From positions 1 to 44,047 of the forward strand of contig QJVM01000051.1 of the NCBI GenBank assembly GCA_003235715.1: a stretch of 44,047 nt of DNA, in the 5' to 3' direction. A program made the position numbers and the translations under genes. Position 1 is the first letter of the stretch. Every line of letters begins with the position of its first letter. This stretch comes from Nitrospirota bacterium (GTDB taxonomy: Bacteria > Nitrospirota > Thermodesulfovibrionia > SZUA-242). The notes under the pieces were generated by a model. The model saw only the letters and a program-made list of their open reading frames with translations, searched no databases and was not told where the DNA came from. Positions 28,270-38,235 of the stretch are shown here, in pieces.

Positions 28270-29033
28270 CAGCCGAACCTCCCTGTAATGTAATCCTCGG
28301 TCAGCTTGTTGCCCGGATTCGTGAAGATCCGGTCCGTATCGCCTATTTCAATGAGTTCCCCCAGCATGAAGAACCCCGTGGTATCTGAAATGCGGGCCGC
28401 CTGCTGCATGTTGTGCGTCACGATGATGATCGTCACCGTCCTCTTCAGGGCCACCACCAGTTCCTCGATCTTGGCTGTGGAAATCGGATCCAGCGCAGAA
28501 GTCGGTTCGTCAAAGAGAAGAACCTCCGGCTCAACCGCCAGAGCCCGGGCAATGACGAGGCGCTGCTGCTGTCCTCCCGAGAGCCGGTAGGCGCTTTTCC
28601 CTAGCTGGTCCTTCACCTCGTCCCAGAGGGCGGCGCCTCGGAGGGCATTTTCCACGCGTTCGGAGAGTTCAGAACGCTTGCGCAGGCCTTTCAATTTGAG
28701 CCCGTAAGCGATGTTGTCAAAGATACTCATCGGAAAAGGCGTGGGTTTCTGAAACACCATACCCACCCGGCTCCGAAGGTCGATGAGGTCCACATCGCGT
28801 GACAGGATGTTCCGTCCTCCATAGAGGATTTCCCCCTCATACCGGTTTCCGGGATAAAGATCGTGCATCCGGTTGAAACAGCGCAGAAGCGTGGTCTTGC
28901 CACAGCCAGAGGGACCGATGAGGGCGGTCACCGAGTGCTTGCGCGCATAAAGGGAAACCGCCTTCAGGGCGTGGACCCCTCCGGCGTAGTAAAAATCGAG
29001 ATTCTTGACCTCCAGAGTGCTCTCGGGCGTCAC
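28269..29033 (-). CDS. pstB: Phosphate ABC transporter ATP-binding protein PstB
   Basis: Walker [10 protein letters not shown], signature [41 protein letters not shown] start at 29033 overlaps the pstA TGA (GTGA). The longer ORF-track start lies inside pstA. Confidence 0.96.
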   Translation of the reverse strand: MTPESTLEVKNLDFYYAGGVHALKAVSLYARKHSVTALIGPSGCGKTTLLRCFNRMHDLYPGNRYEGEILYGGRNILSRDVDLIDLRSRVGMVFQKPTPFPMSIFDNIAYGLKLKGLRKRSELSERVENALRGAALWDEVKDQLGKSAYRLSGGQQQRLVIARALAVEPEVLLFDEPTSALDPISTAKIEELVVALKRTVTIIIVTHNMQQAARISDTTGFFMLGELIEIGDTDRIFTNPGNKLTEDYITGRFG

Positions 29034-29875
29034 CGATGACTGTACCTCCAGCGAATGATAGCGCGACCGGCCACCGTGAGGATCAGGATAAAAAGCGTGA
29101 TCACCAGGGAGGCCGCCCAGGCCTGGGTGTGCCATTCCTCGAAGGGGCCCATAGCGTACTGGAAGATCGTAGCCGTCAGGGAGGCGATGGGCTGTCCCAT
29201 GTCCGCCGAGTAATAGGCGTTATTGAAGGAGGTGAACAGCAGGGGCGCCGTTTCTCCGGAAACACGGGCCACCGAAAGAAGTACCCCGGTCAGGATGCCG
29301 GTGGCGGCTCCCCGGTAGACTACCTGGATGATGACCTTGTAATAAGGAGCCCCGAGAGCGAAAGCCGCCTCCCGCTGGCTCCAGGGAACCAGAGTGAGCA
29401 TATCCTCTGTCGTCCGGACGACCACGGGGATCATGATCAGGGCCAGGGCCGCGGCTCCGGCCCACCCGCTGAAGTGTCCCAGGGGCCTCACAAGAACCGC
29501 GTAAACAAACGTCCCGATGACAATGGAGGGAACGCTGACCATGATATCGGCCAGGATGCTGATGAACCGGGCAAACCCCTTGCCGCGAGCGTACTCGGCC
29601 AGAAAGGTTCCCCCCAGGATACCGAGGGGCACTCCGAACAGCGTTGCAAAAAACGTGATAAGCAACTGTCCGACAAACGCGTTCCGCATCCCTCCACCCG
29701 CCACTCCCGGCGGGGCAGGGTCCTTCATGAAGAGCTCGGGAGTCAGAGCCCCGATTCCGTGTATCACCACGTCGCTCAGAATAAAGAAAAGCCAGAACAG
29801 CCCCAGCGCCGCCGCCAGCGTGCTCAGGGAAAGCCCTCCATATCCCCGCAGTTTTCTCCACTGCTGGCCGGTCAC
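29030..29875 (-). CDS. pstA: Phosphate ABC transporter permease PstA
   Basis: 281 aa; multi-[44 protein letters not shown] typical of PstA. Confidence 0.95.
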   Translation of the reverse strand: MTGQQWRKLRGYGGLSLSTLAAALGLFWLFFILSDVVIHGIGALTPELFMKDPAPPGVAGGGMRNAFVGQLLITFFATLFGVPLGILGGTFLAEYARGKGFARFISILADIMVSVPSIVIGTFVYAVLVRPLGHFSGWAGAAALALIMIPVVVRTTEDMLTLVPWSQREAAFALGAPYYKVIIQVVYRGAATGILTGVLLSVARVSGETAPLLFTSFNNAYYSADMGQPIASLTATIFQYAMGPFEEWHTQAWAASLVITLFILILTVAGRAIIRWRYSHR

Positions 29876-30918
29876 GCGCGCTCCTTTCTCTGGGCCCGGA
29901 GCAGGATGTACTTGGCCAGAGCCAGTACAACCAGGCTGAAGACAAAGAGAATGAGGGCCAGGTGAAAAAGAGCCGAAAGATAAGTGTCTGAGTCGGCCTC
30001 GGTGAATTCATTGGCCAGGGTCACGGTTATACTGGCGGCACCGTCAAAGAGGGACGACGTGATCTGGTGGTTGTTGCCGAGAACGAAGGCCACGGCCATT
30101 GTTTCGCCCAGGGCCCTGCCCAGCGACAACACAATACCCCCGAAAACTCCAAGTCTGGCGTGGGGAAGGATCACGTCCCGGATCACCTCCCACTTGGTGG
30201 CCCCCAACCCGTAGGCCGACTCCTTGACAAGAGCGGGGGTCAGGTTGAAGGCGTCCCGGGAGATGCTGGCCGCGAAAGGCACGATCATGATGCTCAGGAT
30301 CACGCTGGCCGTAAACAGGTCGATACCCATAGGGGTTCCGGCAAACAGCTGTCCGATGACCGGGATGTCGCCAAAGACGCTCTGAAGAGCGGGCTCCACA
30401 TGGTCGGCCATGATCGGGGCCAGAGTGAAGAGCCCCCACATCCCGAAGACGATGCTGGGGATCGCCGCGAGCAGTTCAATGGCTACCCCGATAGGGCCCT
30501 TCAGGAAGTTGGGAGAGACCTCGGAAAGAAAGATGGCAATCCCGAGGGCCACCGGGATGGCGAACACGAGGGCCAGCACCGTGGTTACGGCCGTGCCGAA
30601 GAGACCTGTGGCCGCACCAAAAAGTTCCTCTACCGGGTTCCACTCGGTCGAGAAGATAAAACCTATGGGGCCAAACTTCTCGATTGAAAGAACGGATTCG
30701 GACAGAAGGACCCCCAGAATCCCGAGAACGATGACGATGATGAAGACCCCGGCTGCGCCGGTGAGCGTCGCGAACAGAACATCGACCGGGGATCGCCGCC
30801 TGAAGAAAGCCGCAAGCCCTCGGGGTTCTGCCCGTGACAAAACAGGACCGGGCAAGGCCGTGGCCTCGCCCGTTCCCGGATCGTCCCTGTCAGGTTTTAT
30901 ATACCCGCCTTCTTCCAA
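29872..30918 (-). CDS. pstC: Phosphate ABC transporter permease PstC
   Basis: 348 aa; ELLAAIPSIVFGMWGLFTLAP, GATKWEVIRDVILPHARLGVFGGIVLSLGRALGETMAVAFVLGN. Confidence 0.95.
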   Translation of the reverse strand: MEEGGYIKPDRDDPGTGEATALPGPVLSRAEPRGLAAFFRRRSPVDVLFATLTGAAGVFIIVIVLGILGVLLSESVLSIEKFGPIGFIFSTEWNPVEELFGAATGLFGTAVTTVLALVFAIPVALGIAIFLSEVSPNFLKGPIGVAIELLAAIPSIVFGMWGLFTLAPIMADHVEPALQSVFGDIPVIGQLFAGTPMGIDLFTASVILSIMIVPFAASISRDAFNLTPALVKESAYGLGATKWEVIRDVILPHARLGVFGGIVLSLGRALGETMAVAFVLGNNHQITSSLFDGAASITVTLANEFTEADSDTYLSALFHLALILFVFSLVVLALAKYILLRAQRKERA

Positions 30919-31913
30919 TACTCCCTCACCTTGTTCTTCAGGCTCTCCGGAAGAGGCACGTACACCAACCGCTCGGCCGTGGCGTCTCCGCTCTTGAAAG
31001 CCCAGTCAAAGAACCGGGTCGTTTTCAGATTCGATTCGGACTTCTCGCGGGCCAGGAGAATAAACGTTGCCCCGGCAATCGGCCAGGCCTTGGCTCCGGG
31101 CGCATTGGTCAGCCAGAGATGAAAATGTCTGGCCGGGTCGAAATCCGCGGAGGTCGCGGCTTCCTTGAAGGATTCCATGTCCGGCTCCACAAAGGTCCCG
31201 GCCGCGTTCTTGAGCTGGATATGTGCCAGTTTATTTTGCTTCGCATAGGCAAATTCCACATATCCAATGGCATTGCGGGTCCGCTTCACGTAGTTGGCCA
31301 CCCCCTCGTTTCCCTTTCCCCCGATTCCCGCGGGCCACTTCACCGCCTTGCCGGCCCCCACCGTGTCTTTCCAGGCGGAGCACGCCTCGCTCAAATACGT
31401 GGTGAAGATGGCGGTCGTGCCAGACCCGTCCGACCGGTAGACCACCGTGACAGATTCGTCCGGGAGCTTCAATCCTGGATTCAAAGCGGTCACCGCCGGG
31501 TCGTTCCACTTCTTTATCTCCCCGAGAAGGACTCGGCAGAGAGTCTCCGAATCCAGCCTGAGGTCTCCCGCCTTCACTCCCTTGATGTTGACCACAGGAA
31601 CGACCCCGCCGATCACGGCCGGAAACTGGAGCAGCTTTTCCTTCTCCGCATCCTCAGGAGACAGAGGGGCATCGGAGGCGCCGAAATCAACGGTGCGTGC
31701 CGTGATCTGGCGCTGACCCCCGCCGGAGCCAATGGACTGGTAGTTCACCTGAACTCCGGTGATCCCGTTGTACTCGTAGGCCCAGGCCGAATACACAGGA
31801 AAGGGGAATGAAGCTCCGGCGCCGTTCAGCCTTTCAGCCGCCTGAACGCCGGTAACCGCGACCAGCAGAACGAGCACGACAAGGATGGTGCTTTGAACAA
31901 AAGGGTTCTTCAT
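30897..31913 (-). CDS. pstS: Phosphate ABC transporter substrate-binding protein PstS
   Basis: 338 aa with signal peptide; NGAGASFPFPVYSAWAYEYN, NYQSIGSGGGQRQITARTVDFGASDAPL, VYRSDGSGTTAIFTTYLS. Confidence 0.97.
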   Translation of the reverse strand: MKNPFVQSTILVVLVLLVAVTGVQAAERLNGAGASFPFPVYSAWAYEYNGITGVQVNYQSIGSGGGQRQITARTVDFGASDAPLSPEDAEKEKLLQFPAVIGGVVPVVNIKGVKAGDLRLDSETLCRVLLGEIKKWNDPAVTALNPGLKLPDESVTVVYRSDGSGTTAIFTTYLSEACSAWKDTVGAGKAVKWPAGIGGKGNEGVANYVKRTRNAIGYVEFAYAKQNKLAHIQLKNAAGTFVEPDMESFKEAATSADFDPARHFHLWLTNAPGAKAWPIAGATFILLAREKSESNLKTTRFFDWAFKSGDATAERLVYVPLPESLKNKVREYWKKAGI

Positions 31914-31943
31914 GTTTCCTCCTTCGTAAAGTCTACGATCGAA

Positions 31944-31964
31944 TTGTTACAGGAACGTTACAGG
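31944..31964 (-). promoter_or_regulatory. Pho box upstream of pstS
   Basis: Minus strand CCTGTAACGTTCCTGTAACAA: two GTAAC cores 11 nt apart, then 10 nt to a TAGACT -10-like hexamer and GGAGG SD. Confidence 0.8.
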
Positions 31965-32102
31965 GTTGTCCTCGCCTCGCGAGACTGGGACACGGCCACC
32001 CGCCTGGAAAACCGCTTCCATCAACACCGTGTTGTTCTCGAACGCGCTCCGCAGGGGAACGTTCCCGTACAGCCTGCATGGAAGAAACACTACAAGCCCC
32101 AT

Positions 32103-32129
32103 GTTACAGGATAATGACAATGAGGTTAA
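32103..32129 (-). promoter_or_regulatory. Second Pho-box-like array between phoR and pstS
   Basis: Minus strand TTAACCTCATTGTCATTATCCTGTAAC: TTAAC/GTCAT/GTAAC cores spaced exactly 11 nt, then 10 nt to TAGTGT. Confidence 0.6.
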
Positions 32130-32246
32130 ATTTCGGACAGGACAGGACCGACCTGTGGTCGAAGACCGGCCAGAGAGGAAAATAGGGGAACGACCCAAGG
32201 GCCTTTCAGCGAGGGGCCATGGAACGGGCCCATGAAAGGAAACAGG

Positions 32247-33998
32247 CTATGCAAGCGGATCCGTAAGGATACGGACCGTAGTCCCTTTTCCAGGACGGCT
32301 TTCCACGTTCATCTGCCATCCATGGGCACGCACGAGGTGCTTCACAATGGCTAGTCCCAGACCCGTGCCGCCTTCAGCCCTCGACCGGGCCGGGTCCACG
32401 CGGTAGAACCGCTCGCCGATACGGGGAAGATGTTCTTCCGGGATGCCCACTCCGGTGTCTCGAACAAACAGGGATACCCCGCTGTCCACGGCTTCCGCGC
32501 CGGCGGTAACCTCGCCGTGGGTCGTGTACTTCAGGGCATTGTCGACAAGGTTTGTGAGGATCTGCACCAGACAGCGCTCGTCCGCCCGGACTGCAGGCAC
32601 GCTTGGAGAGAGGATCACCTTAAGAGAAACCCCCTTGTCCCGCGCCTTCCGTTCGAAGTTCCCCACCACGCTCTGGAAGACCCCCTCAAGGGCGACGTCC
32701 TTCTTCTGTATCTGAACCGTTCCGGATTCGAGACTGGAAATGGTCAGCAGGTCATCCACAAGACTGTTGATCCGGTCACTGTTGGAACGGATGATTCCAA
32801 GAAAGCGCAGGGCCGTCTCCCGGTCTTGGAACCCTTCCTCGAGGAGGGTGTCGGCAAATCCCCGGATGGACGTGATCGGGGTCTTGATCTCGTGGGACAC
32901 GTTGGCTACAAAATCCCGTCGCATTCTTTCTAGCTGCTTGAGTCGGGTGATGTCACTGAACAGGAGCACGCAGGCCGGTTCACCGGCCGTCACCACCTCG
33001 AAGAAGGGCGCCACCTTCACGATGACATGCCGTTCACGCCCCTCGAGCAAGAGGGTAAGCTCCTTTTCCTCCGGAAGCCGGGTCTTCTTGGCCCGGTCGA
33101 GCAGAGCCAGGAATTCCGGGTTCCGGACGACTTCCGTGACCGGCCGGTTCACCAACGACTGGTCAAAGAAGTCCGAGGCCGCAGCGCTGTACAGCACGAT
33201 GGTATCCGAAGCATTGATGATCAGCAGGGCATCGGGGATGTTCTTCAGGATCGTGCCCAGGCGTTCGTTTTCAAGCTCGTTGGAGGAAATAAGTTCCCGC
33301 AGTTCCTCGGCCATTGTGTTCAGGTTCGTGGCGATCTGACCAAACTCGCCCACCCCCTCGAGGATCAGGCGGCTTTTCAGTTCCCCCCGGGCCAGGGACG
33401 TGGAGAAATCCGTCACCTGTCCCACCATGCGTCGAAGCCTGACCGCTTGCCACAGGGAAAAACCGCCCGTCACGAAAAGAAGCACGATAAGGGCACCCAG
33501 AACCCGGTGGCGAAGCTCCTGAATGGAATCGTTGACCGCCTTGAGCGGAACAGCCAGCCGTATGAACCCTGAGGGTTTCTCAGCGGTGCCCGTCCTGAGG
33601 GCGAAATAGAGGAAGTCGTAGCCCAGGGTCGTGCTGAACCGAACCGAAGACCCGGTGTTCTGCAGTATGGATTGCTGGATCTCGGGCCGCCTCAGATGGT
33701 TCTCCATCTCTGCGGCGGCTCCGTCCGAATCTCCAAGGACCACGCCGTCCCAGCTTACGATCGTGACCCTTGACCCGATACGGGCTTTGATTTTCCGGCA
33801 GGAGTCATCCAGGTTCCCCCCCCTGCCGGGGTCCAGCTGCTCCGCGATGAGGATCGCCTGCTTCTTCAGGCTTTCGGTGAGATTCTCGATGCGCGTCTGG
33901 CGCACGACCTGGGTGATGTATATCTCGGAAAACAGGAGGGACACCCCAACCAGCAAGGCAAATACGACCAGGACCGGCCCGAAATATCCCCTTCTCAC
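32247..33998 (-). CDS. phoR: Phosphate regulon sensor histidine kinase PhoR
   Basis: 583 aa; HAMP-like and PAS regions, H-box FVANVSHEIKTPITSIRGFADTL, N-box LVDNALKYT, VRDTGVGIPEEHLPRIGERFYRVDPARSRAEGGTGLGLAIVKHLV. Confidence 0.93.
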   Translation of the reverse strand: MRRGYFGPVLVVFALLVGVSLLFSEIYITQVVRQTRIENLTESLKKQAILIAEQLDPGRGGNLDDSCRKIKARIGSRVTIVSWDGVVLGDSDGAAAEMENHLRRPEIQQSILQNTGSSVRFSTTLGYDFLYFALRTGTAEKPSGFIRLAVPLKAVNDSIQELRHRVLGALIVLLFVTGGFSLWQAVRLRRMVGQVTDFSTSLARGELKSRLILEGVGEFGQIATNLNTMAEELRELISSNELENERLGTILKNIPDALLIINASDTIVLYSAAASDFFDQSLVNRPVTEVVRNPEFLALLDRAKKTRLPEEKELTLLLEGRERHVIVKVAPFFEVVTAGEPACVLLFSDITRLKQLERMRRDFVANVSHEIKTPITSIRGFADTLLEEGFQDRETALRFLGIIRSNSDRINSLVDDLLTISSLESGTVQIQKKDVALEGVFQSVVGNFERKARDKGVSLKVILSPSVPAVRADERCLVQILTNLVDNALKYTTHGEVTAGAEAVDSGVSLFVRDTGVGIPEEHLPRIGERFYRVDPARSRAEGGTGLGLAIVKHLVRAHGWQMNVESRPGKGTTVRILTDPLA

Positions 33999-34696
33999 AG
34001 GTCCGCCTCCACGTAGTACCCGATGCCGCGCCGGGTCTTGATGTACATCGGCGAGGAAGGGTCGTCTTCGATTCGGGACCTGAGACGACGGATGTGGACA
34101 TCCACGGTCCGGGGTTCCACAAAAGCCTCGTCCTTCCAGACCGCGTCCAGCAGCTGGTCCCGGCTGAAGATACGGCCCTTTTTCTGAACCAGATAGTGAA
34201 GCAGGCGGAATTCGGTCGCGCTGAGGTCCACCTTCTGTCCGTTCTTCGTGACCGTGTAGGCCTCCGGATCGATGATCAGGCCCTCGAACTGAATCCGTCC
34301 GGTGGCTTCTTCGGAAGCCGACATTCTTCGCAGCACGGCCTTGATCCGGGCTAAAAGCTCCCGCGGGCTGAAAGGCTTCGTGATATAGTCGTCGGCCCCG
34401 AGTTCCAGTCCGAGAACGCGGTCCACTTCTTCGCTCCGGGCCGTAAGCATGATAATCGGGGTCAATTTCGTGGCGGGATTTCCCCGAACCATCCGACAGA
34501 TTTCCATCCCCGGAAGCCCCGGAAGCATCAGATCCAGAAGGATCAGATCAAAGGATTCCTGACGGATCCGGGACAAGGCCTCTGCTCCGTCACGGACCAC
34601 CGTCGCCTGATAGCCCTCTTTCGAAAGGGTATGGAGCACCAGGTCGGCAATATCCCTTTCATCTTCGACAATGATTATCCGTCTCAACGTGGGCAT
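33995..34696 (-). CDS. phoB: Phosphate regulon response regulator PhoB (OmpR family)
   Basis: Receiver IIIVEDERDIADLV...DLILLDLMLPGLPGMEICR plus winged-helix LSATEFRLLHYLVQKKGRIFSRDQLLDAVWKDEAFVEPRTVDVHIRRLRSRIE; start reassigned to the ATG at 34696. Confidence 0.93.
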   Translation of the reverse strand: MPTLRRIIIVEDERDIADLVLHTLSKEGYQATVVRDGAEALSRIRQESFDLILLDLMLPGLPGMEICRMVRGNPATKLTPIIMLTARSEEVDRVLGLELGADDYITKPFSPRELLARIKAVLRRMSASEEATGRIQFEGLIIDPEAYTVTKNGQKVDLSATEFRLLHYLVQKKGRIFSRDQLLDAVWKDEAFVEPRTVDVHIRRLRSRIEDDPSSPMYIKTRRGIGYYVEADL

Positions 34697-34858
34697 GAAA
34701 TTCACGGGTGCCTTTCGGTCCCGGAGAGCCCCAGAACGCCGGGGCCTCGTCTTCATTTCAAAAACAGGGTATCCTAAGAACCAGGTCTGCGATAAACCGT
34801 GGAACACCCTGTCCATGGTACTACATTACCTGTCATTTTTCTGCGCAAAGGAGGCATT

Positions 34859-35176
34859 ATGAAACGCACTGCAACCGCACTCTTCGTCGTTCTTTTCCTT
34901 GGAGCCCCTGTGTCCGGAGTCTGGGCCGGCGACCCTGAAGCCGGAAAGGCCAAAGCCACGGTCTGCGCCGCCTGCCATGGGCCCGCGGGATTCAGTCCCA
35001 GCGGACAGTGGCCGAATCTCGCAGCGCAGAAGGAGGAATACATCGTTCTGCAGCTCAAGGCCTTCAAGGATGGATCGAGGAAGAATGCCCTCATGTCTCC
35101 CCAAGCGGCCTCCCTCTCTGATAAGGATATCGAGAATCTGGCCTCCTATTATGCATCCATGAAGTGCGCGCCCTAG
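34859..35176 (+). CDS. Small class I cytochrome c (c553-like)
   Basis: 105 aa with signal peptide; CAACH heme motif, distal M in [37 protein letters not shown] at 34859. Confidence 0.93.
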   Translation: MKRTATALFVVLFLGAPVSGVWAGDPEAGKAKATVCAACHGPAGFSPSGQWPNLAAQKEEYIVLQLKAFKDGSRKNALMSPQAASLSDKDIENLASYYASMKCAP

Positions 35177-35239
35177 GCCCTTAGCCGAGGCTCCTCTCGC
35201 GCCTCCGGCGTATTCTGACTTTTACCCTTTTGTGTCCGG

Positions 35240-35287
35240 CCGGGCGCAGGATTCCCTGACAGGGTTCTGCGCCCGGTTGCGTTTTTT
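35240..35287 (+). terminator. Intrinsic terminator downstream of the cytochrome c gene
   Basis: CCGGGCGCAG / CTGCGCCCGG 10-bp stem (inner CCCTGACAGGG hairpin) followed by TTGCGTTTTTT. Confidence 0.85.
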
Positions 35288-35362
35288 CTGACGCCTTGCT
35301 GCATCCCGCCTGTTTCCCTCCTATAATGGAAACGAACGCCCTTCACGCCGGGATACACCGAC

Positions 35363-38137
35363 ATGAAATCTCGACGCATCGGAGAATACCTGGCCGAACG
35401 AATCCACGGTGGCCGTGCGGTCGTCGAAGAAGCGCTGTGTAGCCAGGTCGCTTTGGCCACTGACGGGACAGGGGTGCCTCTTGGACAGCTCCTTATTGAA
35501 TCCGGTCATGCCGACCGTGCCGCCGTCAACGATTGCCTCACCCTTCAGCGACAGGATATTCTGGCCTCGGTCCAGCTGTTCCGAACGTTGAGCCAGGAAT
35601 GGGTCCGCCGGATTGCCGAAGTCAGCAGACAGATCTCCCTTCCCGCAGAGACCGTGGTCTTTCGGCAGCATGGCCCGGGAGATGGCTTTTACGTTCTTGT
35701 CACGGGTTCCGTCCGCGTCTACCGGGAATCGGAACATGGCCCTGAGACCACGCTGAGTGTTCTCGGTCCGGGCAAGACCTTCGGCGAGATTGCGCTCCTG
35801 ACCGGCGAACCGCGTTCGGCCTCCGTCATCACCGTGGAAGCCTCCCAGCTTCTCGTCGTGCCCCGGAAAAACTTTGAAGAACTGCTCTCGGCCGTCCCCG
35901 AACTTTCAAAAACCTTTGTTCGCATCCTGGCGGAATGGCTTTCACACGGAGATCGAACCATCGAAGCCGCCTCAGCCACCGAGCGGGATTATCAACAGTT
36001 CGTCTCAGCACACCTGCGGCCCATTCCGTCGCGGCTGAGCGGAAAAAGCCGGGAGTTCACAGGACTTCTCGCCAGGATACGCCAGCTTGCGGAAGGTGAC
36101 CGGCCGGTTTTGGTCACGGGCGAACCTGGCACCGAGAAACTGGAAGCAGCCAGTCTCATTCACCGCTTCAGCACACGACGGGGCAAGCCGTTTCTGTGGA
36201 TCGATGCCAGAAGTATCGTCCTGGACGGCATGGAGCAGGGCCCGACTCTTCAGGACCGGGTCCGACAGGAACTGGCCCAGTGCAGCGCCCTTTTCGGCCG
36301 GTCCAGGGAGGCGCTGCCCTTTGCCCCGGCTAGCCGGCTGGGCCTGCTCCGTGTGGGGGACGGAGGGACCGTGGTCATCCACAACACCGAAGACCTGGCC
36401 CCCGGGGTCCAGAAACATCTGGGCCGCTATCTGGCCACAGGAACCTATCATCCCTTGGGCGCGGAAGAGCCCGAATCTTCTTCGGTTCGCATCGTGATGA
36501 CCTCGTCCCTCGGGCCGGACCTGTATGCGGAAGCCGAAAGTATTCATCCCACGCTGAAGACGTTCCCGGAGTCCGACGTACTCTGGATCCCGCCCCTTCG
36601 ATCCCGGAAAAAGGACATTCGCCACCTGGTCGGAACCATGCTTCAAAGTCTGGGTCGCGAGTTCGGCAAGAAGGTAGAGGGACTCAGTGAGGAGGCCTAT
36701 CAGGCCATCATGGCCTATGACTGGCCCGGCAACACCGATGAGCTGGAGGTCGTGATCCGTCGTGGTGTCAGTATTGCGGAGCACGACCATCTTTGGCCTC
36801 AGGATATCTTTCTTGCCCAGCCACCGGTCACGAGTCGATACACCTTCAACCTCCTAAAGCTGGAACCGGTCCGGAAGTTCTTCCTGCAGGGAACCTTTGC
36901 AGCGCGGGCGCAGATCGTAACCGGCCTCTTCATTGTGGCCGTGGTGGCGTCAGGATTCCTCGGTTCTGAAAATCCGTCCCGGAATGTGGCTCCCGTGCTC
37001 ACGTGGGGCGTCTGGGAACCTCTGCTTGTTCTCAGTTGTTTTGGCTTGGCCAGGATGTGGTGTTCCGTCTGTCCCCTCAGGGGCCTGAGCCGGACCCTTC
37101 AGAAGCTGGGAACTCTTGAGAAGAACGTTCCCGGCATCGTTCGAAGGTACGGATATCTGGTCGCCGCAGGGGGCATCGGACTCATCTTCTGGGCGGAGTC
37201 TGCTTTTCATATGCTTCAGTCGCCTGTGGCCACGGCGGTCCTTATCACCGTGATCCTGATATATGCGTTGTCTGTGGCCTCGCTTTACAAAAGGATGGCC
37301 TGGTGCCGTTATCTCTGCCCCCTGGGGGCGATGGTCGGCTTAATTTCCAGATGCTCAGCCATTGAACTCCGGTCCAATTACAACATCTGCTGCAGCGACT
37401 GCGCCCAGCCCGTGTGTTTCACGGGAAATGCGTCAGGCGAAGGGTGTCCCATGTTCGAAGGTCCCTTCAGCGTTCGAGACAACCAGGATTGCACTCTCTG
37501 CGGAAACTGCATTCGGGTCTGCGAACGGAATTCTCCTGTTCTCAATCTCCGCATCCCCGGCCAGGAACTCTGGGCTATCCGTAAGCCCGACCGAAGAGTG
37601 GTCGCCTTGGGACTCGTACTTATAGGAAGCCAGGTCTTTCGCGCGTTGGAGGACAGTGGCGCTTTCAGCTCTCTGGTTACATCAGAATTCTGGAAACCCG
37701 CTTCAGCCCTTTTGGTGATTTTGTACACGCTACTCATGGCACTGCTGGCCGGGCTGTGGGGTTCCAGGCTTTTCAAGAATCCCGGAACGGGCCATACCGA
37801 AGCCATGGGGTTTATGGTCTACGGCCTGATTCCCCTTGCCGCCACCTTTGAACTCGCCTGGCATCTAGCACGTTTTCTGTCTTTGGGTGGAACTTTGGGA
37901 CGCGTTACCTCGGAGCAGTTGGACCTGCGGTTTGTTCTCCCCTCGTATCAAGCCTCGGAGACTTTCATAGGTTTCTCAAGCGTGCTGATTCTTCTTTGCG
38001 GCATGGTTTGGTCCCGGGTGGTGCTAACCCGCCTGTGGGGGGCCCACGGAACTTCCGCCCAAAGGCGGGAACTTCCGCCCTGGGGAAAGTGGCCCGGACT
38101 CGTTCTCGGTATCCTGCTGATCTGGCTGATCTATTGA
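35363..38137 (+). CDS. Multidomain fusion: N-terminal region, cyclic-nucleotide-binding domain, degenerate sigma54-type AAA+ domain, NapH/NosR-like membrane domain with 4Fe-4S motifs
   Basis: 924 aa; cNMP GPGDGFYVLVTGSVRVY...FGEIALLTGEPRSASVITVEASQLLVV; AAA-like PVLVTGEPGTEKLEAA...LFGRSREALPFAP...GGTVVIHNTEDLAPGVQKHLGRYL...LWIPPLRSRKKDIRHLV...YDWPGNTDELEVVI; TM plus WCRYLCPLGAMVGLIS and CTLCGNCIRVC. Confidence 0.85.
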   Translation: MKSRRIGEYLAERIHGGRAVVEEALCSQVALATDGTGVPLGQLLIESGHADRAAVNDCLTLQRQDILASVQLFRTLSQEWVRRIAEVSRQISLPAETVVFRQHGPGDGFYVLVTGSVRVYRESEHGPETTLSVLGPGKTFGEIALLTGEPRSASVITVEASQLLVVPRKNFEELLSAVPELSKTFVRILAEWLSHGDRTIEAASATERDYQQFVSAHLRPIPSRLSGKSREFTGLLARIRQLAEGDRPVLVTGEPGTEKLEAASLIHRFSTRRGKPFLWIDARSIVLDGMEQGPTLQDRVRQELAQCSALFGRSREALPFAPASRLGLLRVGDGGTVVIHNTEDLAPGVQKHLGRYLATGTYHPLGAEEPESSSVRIVMTSSLGPDLYAEAESIHPTLKTFPESDVLWIPPLRSRKKDIRHLVGTMLQSLGREFGKKVEGLSEEAYQAIMAYDWPGNTDELEVVIRRGVSIAEHDHLWPQDIFLAQPPVTSRYTFNLLKLEPVRKFFLQGTFAARAQIVTGLFIVAVVASGFLGSENPSRNVAPVLTWGVWEPLLVLSCFGLARMWCSVCPLRGLSRTLQKLGTLEKNVPGIVRRYGYLVAAGGIGLIFWAESAFHMLQSPVATAVLITVILIYALSVASLYKRMAWCRYLCPLGAMVGLISRCSAIELRSNYNICCSDCAQPVCFTGNASGEGCPMFEGPFSVRDNQDCTLCGNCIRVCERNSPVLNLRIPGQELWAIRKPDRRVVALGLVLIGSQVFRALEDSGAFSSLVTSEFWKPASALLVILYTLLMALLAGLWGSRLFKNPGTGHTEAMGFMVYGLIPLAATFELAWHLARFLSLGGTLGRVTSEQLDLRFVLPSYQASETFIGFSSVLILLCGMVWSRVVLTRLWGAHGTSAQRRELPPWGKWPGLVLGILLIWLIY

Positions 38138-38235
38138 GGAATCGGCAGATCCTCCAGCATGTTTTGCGGCCCCGGTCCGCACCGTTCTATTATGTAACCG
38201 GTGTGATTTGACCCCATCCATCAAGGAGGCCCTTC

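Noticed and set aside
31947-32198. 83-aa minus-strand ORF between phoR and pstS
   Set aside because: Runs through both Pho boxes and two palindromes, with no SD or domain; more likely regulatory DNA.
34823-34845. Possible Pho box (ACATTACCTGTCATTTTTCTGCG) upstream of cytochrome c
   Set aside because: Only one good core (GTCAT); no partner at 11-nt spacing.
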